Part shown: positions 33,401 through 44,156 of the stretch, piece after piece
Position numbering within the stretch: position 1 is the first letter of the stretch
How the letters are laid out: every line of letters begins with the position of its first letter
DNA from: Jaltomata sinuosa
Lineage: Eukaryota; Streptophyta; Magnoliopsida; Solanales; Solanaceae
Direction of reading: 5' to 3'
Assembly: GCA_003996215.1 (NCBI GenBank)
Contig: QJPP01007233.1
Location: forward strand, 1,173,501 to 1,237,500
Length of the DNA: 64,000 nucleotides
Position numbers and translations under genes: made by a program
Notes under the pieces: model-generated
Databases searched by the model: none
What the model was told of the DNA's origin: nothing
Seen by the model: only the letters and a program-made list of their open reading frames with translations

Positions 33401-35889
33401 GCATGGTGATACATTTCTTTTGCTTATGTTGATCTTAGAGGTTCTCTTGTGCAGGCAAAGGGCATGGATTGCTTACATACAAGCAACCCTACAATTGTTC
33501 ACCGTGATCTGAAGTCACCTAATCTTTTGGTTGATGAGAACTGGAATGTTAAGGCATGTCTTTTTCAAATGCTTTTATCTTTTCTTGTTACTTTTGCATG
33601 AACTCATATTACTTCTGAGCGAGAAAAATTTATTATTTTTGCCCTCAGTGTTTTGGTTCAGTAGTAAGAGCGCAGTGCGTGATGTGTGGATTAGCACACG
33701 TCATGAGTTCAAACCCTGTCCTGGACAAAATAGTCGGGTATTTAACTGGAGAAAAGTGGAGGAAGTGGAGGGATGGACCTAATTTTCCACGGAGTTTCGA
33801 ACTGCTCACCAAGTGTCCCTCGAGGATTTCTCAGTTATAAGAAAAGTTGATCTTAATTTTGGTTTGTAAACCCATTATGCTTCAGTGAAATGCTCACCAA
33901 CTGCGAGAATCCTTGAGCAAACCATTATACTCTTTTCTTCAATTTTATAATTCAGGAGAGCAAAATGAAAAAGAAAGTAATGCAGTAATGCGATTATGTT
34001 CATTTTGGACGGGGAAGTGTACTTGGTTGTGGTTGTTCTATTAGGTACTCTGAATATCTTTCGAACCATTCCTTAATTTATCGGATGTCCCTTGGAATGC
34101 AGGTATGTGATTTTGGCTTGTCTCGCTTGAAACACAACACTTTTTTGTCATCCAAATCAACAGCTGGAACGGTGAGAACAATATATCCGTTTTCTATATT
34201 TTAGATGTGTTATCCTTACCGTGAAGTTTGGATACTAATTATTTTCTTTCTTCACTTCCTTTCTTATTTTCTAACCTGGTGTTTTTATTTCATAGCCTGA
34301 GTGGATGGCGCCAGAAGTTCTCCGCAATGAACCTTCGAATGAGAAGTGAGTTAACAGTTACTTCAACAATTCCATGTTTTGCTCATAGTCTGTGTCGAGA
34401 TAGTCTTGCTGTTCTATTTTTTCCCTTACAAATTTGACCTTTTTGTTTTTATGTCAACCTTCATGTTTGGCATGCACGCCATTGTTCAACATGTTTCTAT
34501 TACTTGTTACCTTTGTTAAGAAAATAGATCTTGGGTTCTTATTAAAAAATAAAAAAAAAATAGATCTTGGGTCTAACAGAAACCCCAAAAGCTAGCTCAT
34601 TAGTGAGGATTGCTAAGACTATACATTATAATGAGACAACAGCCCATTCCCTTGACCATCGTGGTCTAACACTTCTTCACATGCCCAGGGCGGACATCTT
34701 GAGCGTGAACAACATAACATAGGAGCCCTTAAGGAAATAGACCTTAGGTCTAACTAGTCCAAGAAACTAGTTTATGGATGAGGATTGCACAAGACCATAA
34801 AAAAAGACTACCCCTTCACTTGATCAATGTAGGACAATCTAAAATGTTTGGTGCCTCGGATAAGATCCAAAATGGGGGAAATTTTTCAGTGAATTTCATT
34901 TCTACTTGGCAGAAGTTGAGTTTTGAGATAGTATTAATGTCCATGGAGCTGGACTGCTGCTCCATCTCTGCAGGTATGAGAAGGAATCTTTTCATCAACT
35001 GCCTGGGATCCAAATGGCAGCTTTAAGATTTTCTTATATTTTCCAAAATGGCAAGCTTCACCCAGGATAGGATTCTTGGTTATGTAGTTCCACACTTAAA
35101 TAACATAGCTAATATGACCTGAAGGAATTGTAGTGGCGTAAATCTGTTTTTTTCCCCAAAATGGCAGGCGGCATCCAGGATAGGATTGTTGGTAACATAG
35201 TTCCAAACTTGAATAACATTGCTAATATGACCTGAAGGAATTGTAGTGGCATAAGCTGTTTGCTGAACTCTTTTTAACCACTGTATCTTACTTTTAAACT
35301 AAACGTGATTTCCTGAATGAATATTTTCTTTTGTGGAATTGTTCTTGATTACATAGGAGTGAATTCTTGGTCACGTAGGACGGAAATGAGTTCATAGATG
35401 GCAAAGCTTGCAACGTGCATTTATTTTTCAGCAGATTTTGTGTGTTCCTCAGCTAACTAAAAATTTTGCTCACTCGACAGGTGTGACATCTACAGTTTTG
35501 GTGTCATTCTATGGGAACTTGCTACCTTAAGATTACCTTGGAGTGGGATGAACCCTATGCAAGTAGTGGGAGCTGTTGGTTTCCAGAATAAACGTCTTGA
35601 GATTCCAAAGGAACTTGATCCTATAGTAGCAAGAATAATATGGGAATGTTGGCAAACGTAAGAGTGACACACACCTTTAATATTCTTTATGATTTTGTAT
35701 TGTTTTTCTCAAGATGTAGAATGCTAATTACCTCATACATTGTATTTTCCCAGTGATCCGAACTTGCGTCCATCATTTGCTCAGCTAACAGTGGCTTTAA
35801 CATCATTGCAACGACTTGTCATTCCTTCCTATGTGGATCAGCCGAGCTCCCATTTGCCACAGGAAATCTCCGTAAATTCTACCCCGTAA
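24421..35889 (+). CDS. EDR1: EDR1-type Raf-like MAP kinase kinase kinase, thirteen exons
   Basis: Exons: 24421-24873, 25006-25428, 27262-27365, 28921-30065, 30612-30652, 30945-31013, 32298-32398, 33287-33365, 33455-33553, 34103-34171, 34296-34345, 35481-35657, 35754-35889. They join to 981 residues. The start MKHIFKKLHHPNRSND is typical of EDR1. Residues 1-150 are Ser/Ala-rich. Residues about 155-360 form the EDR1/CTR1 regulatory domain (VLDYEEKVVDGFYDVY, GFLAD/VLADHVGIPCRLVKG, EFLVDLMGAPGTLIPAD). A long disordered linker follows. The kinase domain runs from about 696: IGLGSYGEV loop, K727 in VAVKK, HRDLKSPN with D823, DFG at 841, WMAPE at 865. EDR1 family kinases restrain salicylic-acid defence, ethylene responses and senescence. 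Intron 9 has a GC donor. Several introns carry repeats. Confidence 0.94.
25585..25890 (+). repeat. Diverged direct repeat in EDR1 intron 2
   Basis: Two related blocks share GGACTTTTG, GACAAT, ACCATTTA, GGAAAACT and AGGCTATACTTACAATTTAA in the same order (about 25585-25700 and 25770-25885). They look like an old local tandem duplication. Confidence 0.55.
26450..26800 (+). mobile_element. RTE-type LINE 3' end / TS SINE-like element in EDR1 intron 2
   Basis: The last 125 bp read GAGCCGAGGGTCTATCAGAA, CAACCTCTCTACCCCGCAAA, GTAGTGGTAAGGTCTGCGTA, CATCCTACCCTCCCTAGACC, and end in (GTT)n at 26785-26800. This tail is shared by Solanaceae TS SINEs and the RTE LINEs that mobilise them. The pyrimidine-rich 200 bp before it fits the RTE 3'UTR rather than a SINE body, so a 5'-truncated RTE is preferred. 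Confidence 0.75.
33645..33835 (+). mobile_element. tRNA-derived SINE in EDR1 intron 9
   Basis: GGTTCAGTAGTAAGAGCGCA resembles a tRNA/pol III A box. GAGTTCAAACCCTG, about 45 bp later, resembles the B box (GWTCRANNC). The rest continues as a non-coding body ending near GGATTTCTCAGTTAT. It lies about 100 bp inside intron 9, sense to the host gene. The tail and target duplication were not resolved. Confidence 0.65.
35044..35270 (+). repeat. Tandem duplication in EDR1 intron 11
   Basis: Two head-to-tail copies of about 115 bp share AAATGGCA, CCAGGATAGGATT, TAGTTCCA, AATATGACCTGAAGGAATTG and TAGTGGC. They differ at a few positions. The same intron carries a second, weaker repeat pair around 34530-34800 (ATAGATCTTGGGTCTAACA and ATAGACCTTAGGTCTAACT). 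Confidence 0.75.
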
Positions 35890-36770
35890 ATTTTTTTGGC
35901 TCAAGTGCTAATGTGGACTGGTCATTTTATATCTGAGGAAAGCAAGGGTTTGGTTTTCGTTCCTTTCCTATGGAAAGACAGAAGGACAGGGGACTATCTC
36001 TTGGCAAAGGGGTAGATGGTGCTTGTTGCTCAAAAATGTTTTAGGAAGAAAAAGCATACTTGGTAGTGCTCTTTAAATGTGTCGTTACTTGTAACTCTTC
36101 TTGTATAGTGGTTATGTATAAGTTGATCCCAAAGGGAGCGGTTGTCTTTCTGAAATGTATATTCTTAGTGACCATAACATCCTTGGTTGAGCCCCCCTTC
36201 AATATAACGGGGTGGCGCCGGTAAACACTCGTCACATGATCCCTGTATAGTCTATACAACAGTGGTTAAGTTGCCACTTATATAACGCATATATGATTGC
36301 CTTCAAACTGTACCATGTCTCAGGTATTATGCCAATTCCACCTCCCTTTGGTAAGTCTGCACTGTCTTTCCCTGTATTCATATCAATTGTCGAATGTACA
36401 GTGGTTATTCACTTGGGAAGCCAAAAATATATCTTAAAGTGACCTGCTTGTGTGATCAAATTTTTTCAGAGTTTGATTGTATTTTATAAGTTTAATACCA
36501 TAATAGTTCGTACAACTTTGAATCTCTCTTTTATTAAATTATTTTATATCTAAACCACGATAATCCAACATTGAATAGCTCCGTTAGTCATACTGCTTTA
36601 ACCCATCCAAAGCACTTTCAAACCATTTGGCTTTAGTTCCTTGTATATCATAGCATTTTCTGTTCCATTGCACCTTATTCTATGGTCTTGAGGCAAAAAC
36701 AATTTATCATATTCTGTGGCATGTCATTTGTCAAACATAATCAAACAAACAAATGTAGTAGTTGTTCAGA
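35890..36770. other. EDR1 3' flank and intergenic
   Basis: It holds the probable 3'UTR of the EDR1-like gene followed by non-coding DNA. No exon or recognisable transposon is seen. Confidence 0.5.
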
Positions 36771-37570
36771 ACTATATTACCTGATTCACATTTAACTGAG
36801 TTGATACTATGTAAAACACAAAACCAGTATAGCCTTTTATTTCAAAAGTAAAACACTGCTGAGTTCTGCTCAATACATAAAGATTTCTATCTAGTAAAGA
36901 GCAAAAATAAGATCGAGAGAAAAAGCATGTAACTGAAAAATACTCACTTCCCTTGTGGTCGCAATATGCCTTCCCTAAGGAACCCAGCTTTCTCCAATAC
37001 CCTTTGGGATGCCTTATTACTTCAGGAAAGTCATTATACACTTGAGGGGTTGCCATTTTGACAGCCTTAGTAGCAATCCCCTGCCCCCAATATTCAAAAG
37101 CAATAGCATATCCTATATCTGCTCGACTTCTATCATCACCTGATTCAAGAGATTCAGATTAGTCGAGCCAGTGAATCTCAGATACTGAATGCATAAAGAG
37201 ATTAAAAAAGCTCACCTGTTCCAGGAAATACCGATACAAACCCGATTGAGCGGTCATGGATGCATATTGATACACACTTCCTTGATGAAGGTCGTCAAAA
37301 TGGTCCGAGTTACTCGATCATCACCTACCCATAACATCATATCATCGACGTCCGTCTCTCTGAATGGATTCTTGAGGACTCCATATCTCTTTCAAGTATG
37401 GTAGATCTCTCAATAACAATGATTGGAGCTTTAATGGATTGTTGGTTCTTCAACTAAGCTTTATATATTACAGTAGCATAAATGGAGCAGTACCTACCTT
37501 ATAAAATTGTTAGTCAAAGACTAGGATTTTAAAATGTGACAATGGGCAATGGGGCATCATTTAAAGAATA
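36750..37570 (-). pseudogene. GNAT acetyltransferase pseudogene, copy A
   Basis: Minus strand, start codon at 37384 (MESSRI...), then VDDMMLWVGDDRVTRTI. The frame breaks, with the WKTFTSKEEAL-type segment lost and a stop. The frame resumes as DRSIGFVSVFPG, then ADIGYAIAFEYWGQGIATKAVKM (split over the exon) and ATPQVYNDFPEVIR. The C-terminus is scrambled (GYWRKLGSLGKAY in place of a VLEKAGF-like run). Plant GNATs of this RimJ/RimL type transfer acetyl groups from acetyl-CoA. The flanks (36770-36940 and 37400-37570) match those of copy B, so this is a duplicated gene unit that has decayed. Confidence 0.8.
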
Positions 37571-37753
37571 CCAGCAAAAACCTGAGCTTTTTACAAAGTC
37601 TAAGTAAACAATATATAATATAATTATTTTTTTCTCATCTTTACTTAACCTATTCAGTGTTTGAAATACAATTACATTCTAAAAGCCCCTCATCATATGA
37701 TAAAACTATACCTACTGCCTTTTCCAGAATCCAGAACTCATAAACTCAAAATT

Positions 37754-38918
37754 CTAGATCCGCCTCTGGTTTCTTCCACTTAAAGAAACAAAGCTCTGCT
37801 CGTACACATATCCGTAGGAAACCACATTAACATCATTAGCAGCAAAAGTCCGGAATCCAAATCTTTGCCCTTGGTATACAACTAGTTTTCTTTCTCCATT
37901 GAATAAACTTGCCTCTAGTAAGACCTCACCATTCTCAAACAAGTACCTTGGTTCAAAGGAAACATATGGTTTGGATAGATCAAAACATATAGTTAACAAA
38001 TCAGTCCATGAATCTTCAACGCTGTATTCCTTCAGTGCCCATAAATGAAAAGTACCCGATGAATAGTTACAAGAAATTCAAAGCATTTCACCGAGTACTG
38101 CCAACATGAAACTATTTGCTGAGTCCATTGCTATCACGAAGTGTAGAGTAATTAAGCTTTGGTATTTGGATCTCCCCATACTTCTCCTCTGATATATCAA
38201 GTGAAACAACTACACAAGGTCCATCCTGATAACAAGTATGATAAGCAAACCAGTGGAATGCACCATTTAGGAAGCAGCAAACAGATCCAGCATAAAGAAT
38301 TGGCCGAGGTAAGTCTTGAATTTTTCTCCATGAGTTGTTTTCCAACGAGTACAACTTCATTTCAGATCTGTATTGACCTCCAAATTCATGTACCATTCTT
38401 ACGACAGTATAGTCATCACATGTAGTAGAGTTGTAGCCGATTCCAAAAGTAACATGCAATGAAAAATTCTGAACTGTCTTTGGGAGTTCAATAGGTGAAG
38501 CTGGAAGTGTCTTAGATTCACCAGTCGAAGGGTTCAACAAGGAAACTCTTGCATCTGTAAGACCCCCGTAGATTTTTGCACAAATCAAGCCATCACAGAA
38601 GCCATAGAACAACATGGGGTAGTAGTAGTTAAGAGTCACTATATCCTTAATAGGCTTATCTGAAAGCAGAACAGCAAGAGGGGAGAAAGTTAAAGGACAT
38701 GACCTAATAATCACATTTTTAAGATTGATTTGGTGCTTTGCTAGGCTTAGATGTCTCTTTCTGAAACCAGGTCAGTTGACAAAGGCATACCAGGACTTAG
38801 AAACGCACCCGAATCTGATCACAAATCTCACAGGAAGTCTCAACAGGATTTCGACGATGATCTCGTGTGGCAGTTCTACAACAGTAGCTTTGTTCAGTTT
38901 CATCTGTGAAGAAGCCAT
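37754..38918 (-). pseudogene. F-box protein gene with two in-frame stops and a frameshift
   Basis: The minus strand starts at 38918 with an F-box (VVELPHEIIVEILLRLPVRF, then CVSKSWYAFVN). Codon 49 is TGA (38774-38772), after which the same frame stays open for 220 codons. That part carries an F-box-associated domain: FCDGLICAK, LLNPSTGESKTLP, FGIGYNSTTCDDYTVVR, LYSLENNSWRKI and GAFHWFAY. At the 38112-38114 stop a one-base shift is needed to continue (SFMLAVLGEML, a second TGA, then FHLWALKEY...). The product-like sequence ends at 37754. Intact members are substrate adaptors of SCF ubiquitin ligases. A pseudogene is most likely; a short N-terminal or separate FBA product cannot be excluded. 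Confidence 0.82.
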
Positions 38919-39209
38919 AACCAGAATAGAACTAATGGTGAATTTCCCTTGTTCAAGGGCACACTAGGACATGCTTCAGTCGATCAAACGAATATCTGGT
39001 ACAAACTCTATTTAGAAGCTCAATTAGAAGCCAAACACAAGAAAAGTATCAGCCGGCCCATGTAAATTTAAAATGAATAAGAATTTAGAAAGAACTGCAT
39101 AAATGGATGACCTTAAACTTTAACAAACAGCAGTTGGTATTTACTTTGTTAAAGCAAAGCTTTCACTTGTCCTATTATTGACATGAAGTAGCCTTATTAC
39201 GAGATGAAA

Positions 39210-40060
39210 TATTAAAAAGAGTAAAAAAAAAAAAGTATAGTAGCTATTCTGAACTGTATTACTTGATCCACAAAACCAGTATAACCTTTTATTTCAAGAG
39301 TAAAACACTGCTGAGTTCTACTCAATACATAAAGATTTCTATCCAGTAAAGAGCAAAAACAAGACCGAGAGGAAAAGGTCGTTATAACGGAGCTAGTCAC
39401 TTTTCAGCTATGTAATCGAAAAAATAGCCATTGTCCTAGAGTTTCAACTTCTACAAGTGAAACTACATGACAGTATCCTGGAACTTCACCAATAGAAGTT
39501 GAAACTCTGCAATGATGGCTAATTTTCAATTACATGGGTTAAAAAAATTTGCGACTTTTTCATGGGCCTGAAGGAGTGTTATCATTAGACTCAGTGGATA
39601 AGAGACTGTACATCACCAGATCCACTATTTTCCCTTTATGGTATCCATATTTTCTCAATATCCCCTCTTTGATGAATCCAACCTTCTCCAATACCCTTTG
39701 GGATGCCTTGTTTTCAACATCAGCTAATGCCTGAAGCCTTATTACTTCAGGTCAATGCCTCTTCTTTCGAGGTTAAAGTCTTCCATCGGATGGTCCGAGT
39801 TACTCGATCATCGCCTACCCATAACATCATATCATCAACATCCGTTAACTAATTCTTGAGGAGTTCATCTCTATTTCCAGGACCAGTATGCAGATCTCTC
39901 AGCAACAATAATTGGAGATTTAACGGATTGTTTGTTGCTCAACTAAGCTTTATATATTATAGTTACATAAATAGAGTAGTACCTACCTTTACAATTTGTT
40001 AGTCAAAGAGTAGGGATTTTAAAATGTGACAATGACAGTGAGGCATCATTTATTTTTTTT
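39210..40060 (-). pseudogene. GNAT acetyltransferase pseudogene, copy B
   Basis: A minus-strand remnant between 39868 (ATG, then a stop within eight codons) and a stop at 39560. It keeps DVDDMMLWVGDDRVTRTIRW, then TLTSKEEALT. After a large central deletion it continues RLQALADVENKASQRVLEKV and GFIKEGILRKYGYHKGKIVD. Acetyl-CoA-binding residues in the missing middle are absent. Flanking DNA on both sides (39230-39370 and 39900-40060) matches copy A, showing a segmental duplication. The F-box pseudogene lies between the two copies. Confidence 0.8.
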
Positions 40061-40494
40061 GTTTGTGAAATTGTGAAATCACCATAATCTACATTCAGTG
40101 ATAATTTCAAGGATTTTTATATTATTAGTATAATTTTACTGGTTGTAATACGTTATTTATCATCTTTTACAACTTACTAATCCATGCTGGTTATAAATGT
40201 AAGTTAATACTTTATATCTTAGTAAGGGCTTTATCTGTCTTATGAGTGAGAGCCGAGTGTGATTTGTTAAAGAAAAAAAGTGTAGTTCCATGAACTAAGC
40301 TCCTGTTATGCGTGGGATCGGGGAAAGGTCCGGGATTATCGGTACCTATTAGCATATACACAATTTCATCCACATTCTGTACTACAGTCGGTCAAAACAA
40401 ATGAAAGAAATTATTCGTAATCTCATAACTCAAGTTGGATAACTTTCAAACAGTTCAAAGTAAAATCTTTCGGCAATTTCATTTATTCAAAGTC

Positions 40495-40870
40495 CAAAAC
40501 CTTATGTGAAGCCTTGTTATCCAAAACAGCAAAAGGTTGAAGCTTTACTATTCCAGGAAAGTCATTGAACACTTGAGGGATTGCCATTTTGAGTACCTTA
40601 GTAACAATCCCCTGCCCCCAATAATCAAATGCAATCGCGTAACCTATATCTGCTCGATTCTTGTCATCACCTGATCCTGGATAGATTACCCAAAAGGATT
40701 CGAATCATCGATGCAAATGGATACATGCCAAGGGCGAGGTATACACACTTCCTTGATGAAGCTCAATGCTTCTTCTTTCGAATTCAAAGTCTCCCATCGC
40801 CTGCCCATAACAACACATCATCAACGTCCGTCTCTCTGAATGGATGTAAGCTAATTCTTGAGGACTCCAT
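40495..40870 (-). pseudogene. GNAT acetyltransferase pseudogene, copy C
   Basis: The minus strand starts at 40870 with MESSRISLHPFRETDVDD, then LLWAGDG. A stretch for the RVTRTIRW region is deleted and the frame shifts. SKEEALSFIKEVCIPRPW and VSICIDD follow, then a stop near SNPFG. The rest, in another frame, is ADIGYAIAFDYWGQGIVTK, MAIPQVFNDFPGIVKLQPF and NKASH. It is the most complete of the GNAT copies but still broken in at least three places. Confidence 0.8.
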
Positions 40871-40879
40871 TGATGAAGT

Positions 40880-41440
40880 TCCAGTATTCTTTGTAACGGG
40901 TAAATTTTGTTGAGTTCACGTACCATTTATATAGGATGAGGTTTACATGAAAAAGTCTTTTTTGGAGTTAATGTATAAAAGGTCTTCTTACAAAAAGGTA
41001 TTTTTGCCCATATACTAGCCAATATTTTTGTAATCTACAATTTGAAGTTTATACATTTCATTATAGCTTGTTTGACCAAGTTTTTGGGAAGCAAAATAGT
41101 GCTTATTTTAAAAAATTGAGGTGTTTGAAGAAGTTTTTGGGAGAAAATAACTGCTCTTCTAAGAGTCGCAGCAACTTTTTTAGAAGCTAAAAAGGTATCT
41201 TTTTCCTAAAAGCAGATTTGATAAAAATACACTTATTGAAAACATTTTTAAAAAGTTTAATCAAACATTAGTTGCTGCTCAAAAGTGTTTTTTAAAATTT
41301 ATTAGTCAAACACAAATTGCTTCTCACCAAAAAATTTAGTATAAATTGCGTTACAATTTGACTACAAAGTGTTTACAAATCCTGACAATTCATTAGAACT
41401 TGCACATAAATTTCACCAATATATTTTTTCTTTAAAATTT
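40880..41440. other. Non-coding gap with a MITE-like segment
   Basis: About 41065-41335 has the look of a nightshade MITE (CTTGTTTGACCAAGTTTTTG at one side, TTAGTCAAACACAAATTGC at the other, with AAAAGTGYTTWTT words inside). The termini are too diverged to set borders. No coding exon is seen. Confidence 0.4.
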
Positions 41441-41987
41441 TTCTGACTTATCCTTGATCCAAGTGAAAAAAATTGATATCCAGCTTTTAATACCAATTTC
41501 AATAATTTTAATTATTAGATTCAACTCAAATTTTTTTTAAAAAAAACTTACTTTGTTTTTTTCAATAATTAAGCTCAATAAAATTCAACAATAAACATTT
41601 TTTAAGAAATATATATAATGTTGAAGAAGGAGAAGGAGAAGGAGAAGGAGAAGGAGCATATATATAATGTTGAAGAAGGAGAAGGTGTGTGCACAATAAC
41701 CACACCCTACTCTGCGTCCTCCCACACCCTCAAAATTTAAATTTAAGAAATAATATTGTTTGACTTGTCCTAGATACTTCAAGTGAAAAAAATTGATATC
41801 CAATTTTTAATATCAATTTCAACAATTTTAATTATTAGATTCAACTCAAATCTTTAAAAAATAGTAGATTTTTAACTTAAACAATCTAAACCAATCATAA
41901 ATAAATAATGATGGCTAAAGAAAAAAATAGGAAAAAAAAAAAGAATCAAAAAAGTAGGAAAATGTAATATAAAAGCAACACATACAC

Positions 41988-42275
41988 AATGCAGCAGCAT
42001 CAGCATCAGCAGCAGGAGGAGGAGGAGGAGGAGGAGCAGCAGAAGCAGAAGAAGAACGAGGAGGAGAAGAAGAAGGAGGAGAAGAAGAAGGAGAAGAAGG
42101 AGAAGGAGAAGGAGAAGAAGGAGGAGGAGGAGGAGGAGGAGGAGGAGGAGGGGGAGGAGAAGGAGGAGAAGAAGAAGAAGGAGGAGGAGGAGGAGGAGGA
42201 GGAGGAGGAGGAGGAGGAGGAGGAGGAGCAGAAGAAGCAGAAGAAGAAGCAACAGAAGAAGCAGAAGCAACAACA
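41988..42275 (+). repeat. Long (GAA/GAG/GCA)n purine-rich trinucleotide tract
   Basis: About 290 bp almost purely purine on the plus strand, made of CAG/CAGCAT at the start, then AGA, AAG and long AGG runs (42120-42150 and 42180-42230). It produces long spurious reading frames in all phases. It is an expanded microsatellite inside the dispersed repeat. Confidence 0.9.
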
Positions 42276-42479
42276 GCACATATATAATGCTGAAGAAGGA
42301 GAAGGTGTGTGGACAATAATCACACCCTACTATGTGTCCCCCACACTCTTAAAATTTAAATTTAAGAAATAACATTGTATAAGAAATTAAATTGGATACT
42401 AGAAACGTGAACTTAAAAATAAAAGCTTTAAGATTTTAAGATAAAATTCATATATTGAATTAACTTACTTTTCTAGATA

Positions 42480-43040
42480 ATTCACACTTGGACCCAATAC
42501 TAGTTATATCATTAAATTAAAATTTTAATTTTTTTTATATATTTATTTTTATATTAAAATATATTTAAAATATTTTATCATATAATATTCATATTCAGCA
42601 CCCGAAGTAAGAATCTTAGTTGCAGCAATATTCGGAGCCACGTCAACACCCAGAGCAGGAATCTTACAGCAACAGTAACAACAATAACATTAAGAACATA
42701 AATATTCACTGACTGTGTGATAATAATAATAGCAGTGCAAATGACAGTACAGATATCAAATACTATTAAATTCTCATTATCATAAGAGAACTTATAACAT
42801 AAATCACAAAACAAGTGTAGCATTCCAAAATCGATAGCCAGATATCTCAAAAAATATTAAAAGGAAGAAAATGACTCATGCTGCAAACATGGAGGTCAAT
42901 AGATCATTGCAGTTTTAACTTGTCTGAATGAGAAGGACAATACAACCAACGGCAATGACTCTGATGAAGTTGAGTAAGGAGCGGTATTTAGCATGCAATC
43001 AACTGTCCAAAATTTTCACAGGCAAATTTTTTCAACAATG
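42480..43040. other. Non-coding gap
   Basis: AT-rich DNA between repeat copy 2 and the F-box relic. No supported exon, RNA gene or transposon end was seen. Confidence 0.4.
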
Positions 43041-43700
43041 AATTAAAGAAAAAAAAAGAGATGCAAAGTACATTGTAATAGCGAATTTAATTTTTGGGTA
43101 ATTTTTTTCTTCAATGTTAATAACATAATGGATAAAATTTGATTGATGACACTCCAAAAAAAAAATCTGAGTGAAAAGATTGAAACCTTGTAAAAAGTTA
43201 CTCTACCAAGATTTTCAAACTTCACGGATTTAAGGACTTTGTAATCTCTCCCTATAAAATTGACCCCGATACAGTAGGTATCATAATACACAATTTCAAA
43301 GTCAGGTATATTTACTTCAAAAGGACAATTAATTCTTTGATTCGCCCGTTAGGAATTTCACACTTGAATTCTTCAATTTTTCATTTTTAGCCCTTGTCTT
43401 GATAAAGCTAATCCATCTGAACTATTATATACCATTAGAACTTTTTTCTTGAATTTGCAAGAATCAACCGTAATATCTTTATTAATAAGATTATTTAGAG
43501 AAGATGAATGACCAAACAAAAAAAAATCTTTTCATTATTCGATTGAAGATGTCTCTGTAGAAAACTAGGGCTTCTTATGAGATGATTCTAGGAACGATGA
43601 ACATATTAAAATTTGAAGAGAGACTTAACAAAAAGTCTAGACAGGATTTCTTGAATACAATCGATATTCATGGCTAAAAAAACAGAATCAAGAAAGTAAA
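43040..43700 (-). pseudogene. F-box gene relic
   Basis: On the minus strand, 43672-43606 reads MNIDCIQEILSRLFVKSLFK, an F-box start. It is followed after a stop by out-of-frame pieces such as SPSFLQRHLQSNNEKI. Further down, 43291-43160 reads YDTYCIGVNFIGRDYKVLK, then FENLGRVTFYKVSIFSLR, which fits an F-box-associated interaction domain (the G-DYKVVK pattern). Frameshifts and AT-rich decay separate the two. It is unrelated in frame to the F-box pseudogene at 37754 but of the same broad family. Confidence 0.65.
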
Positions 43701-44156
43701 AAAACATAATGTAGAAGAAGACCAGCACATATACACAATGTAGAAAAATAAGAAGAAGAAAAAAAAAAAAAACAGCAACACATATATAATGCCAAAGAAA
43801 AAGAAGTTGTGTGCACAATAACCACACCCTATTATGTGTCCCCCCACACCCTCAAAATTTAAATTTAAGAAATAACATTGTATAAAAAATTAAATTAGGT
43901 ATTAGAAACGTGAATTCGAAAGTAAAAGCTTTAAAGTTTTAAGATAAAATTTATATATTAAAAATTATATAAAAAATATTATAAATTATAATAATCAATA
44001 ACTTAAAAATGCCTAAAAGGCATGTAAAGAAATTTTGGTTAAAAAAATTCTCTCAAACTTTTAATTGTGCCACATAAATTGAGACCAAAAAAATATATTT
44101 TTTATGAGTTAAATTTATTATGTATGTCAAGGTCTGATTAAAAGAAGGGACCGGGT

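Larger units (their letters stand above)
41440..43980. repeat. Dispersed repeat family, three local copies
   Basis: A block containing CATATATAATG, GAAGAAGGAGAAGGTGTGTG, CACAATAACCACACCCTACT, TGTGTCC(C)CCACAC and AAATTTAAATTTAAGAAATA occurs at about 41655-41760, 42280-42480 and 43780-43975. A second block (AAGTGAAAAAAATTGATATC, then TTAATTATTAGATTCAACTC) occurs at about 41455-41535 and 41775-41855. The 42280 and 43780 copies continue together through CTAGAAACGTGAA and AAAGCTTTAA. In these copies the purine stretch before the shared block varies from short to nearly 300 bp. No protein is encoded by the repeat itself. Confidence 0.75.

Noticed and set aside
33645..33720. Possible tRNA gene
   Set aside because: A and B boxes are present but a full cloverleaf and acceptor stem are not; it fits a tRNA-derived SINE.
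33531..33782. 83-residue open frame overlapping EDR1 exon 9
   Set aside because: It reads through an intronic SINE in a frame different from the kinase.
41872..42372. Poly-Leu, poly-Pro, poly-Ser and Glu/Lys-rich open frames
   Set aside because: All frames of the purine triplet tract stay open by composition alone; no conserved protein.
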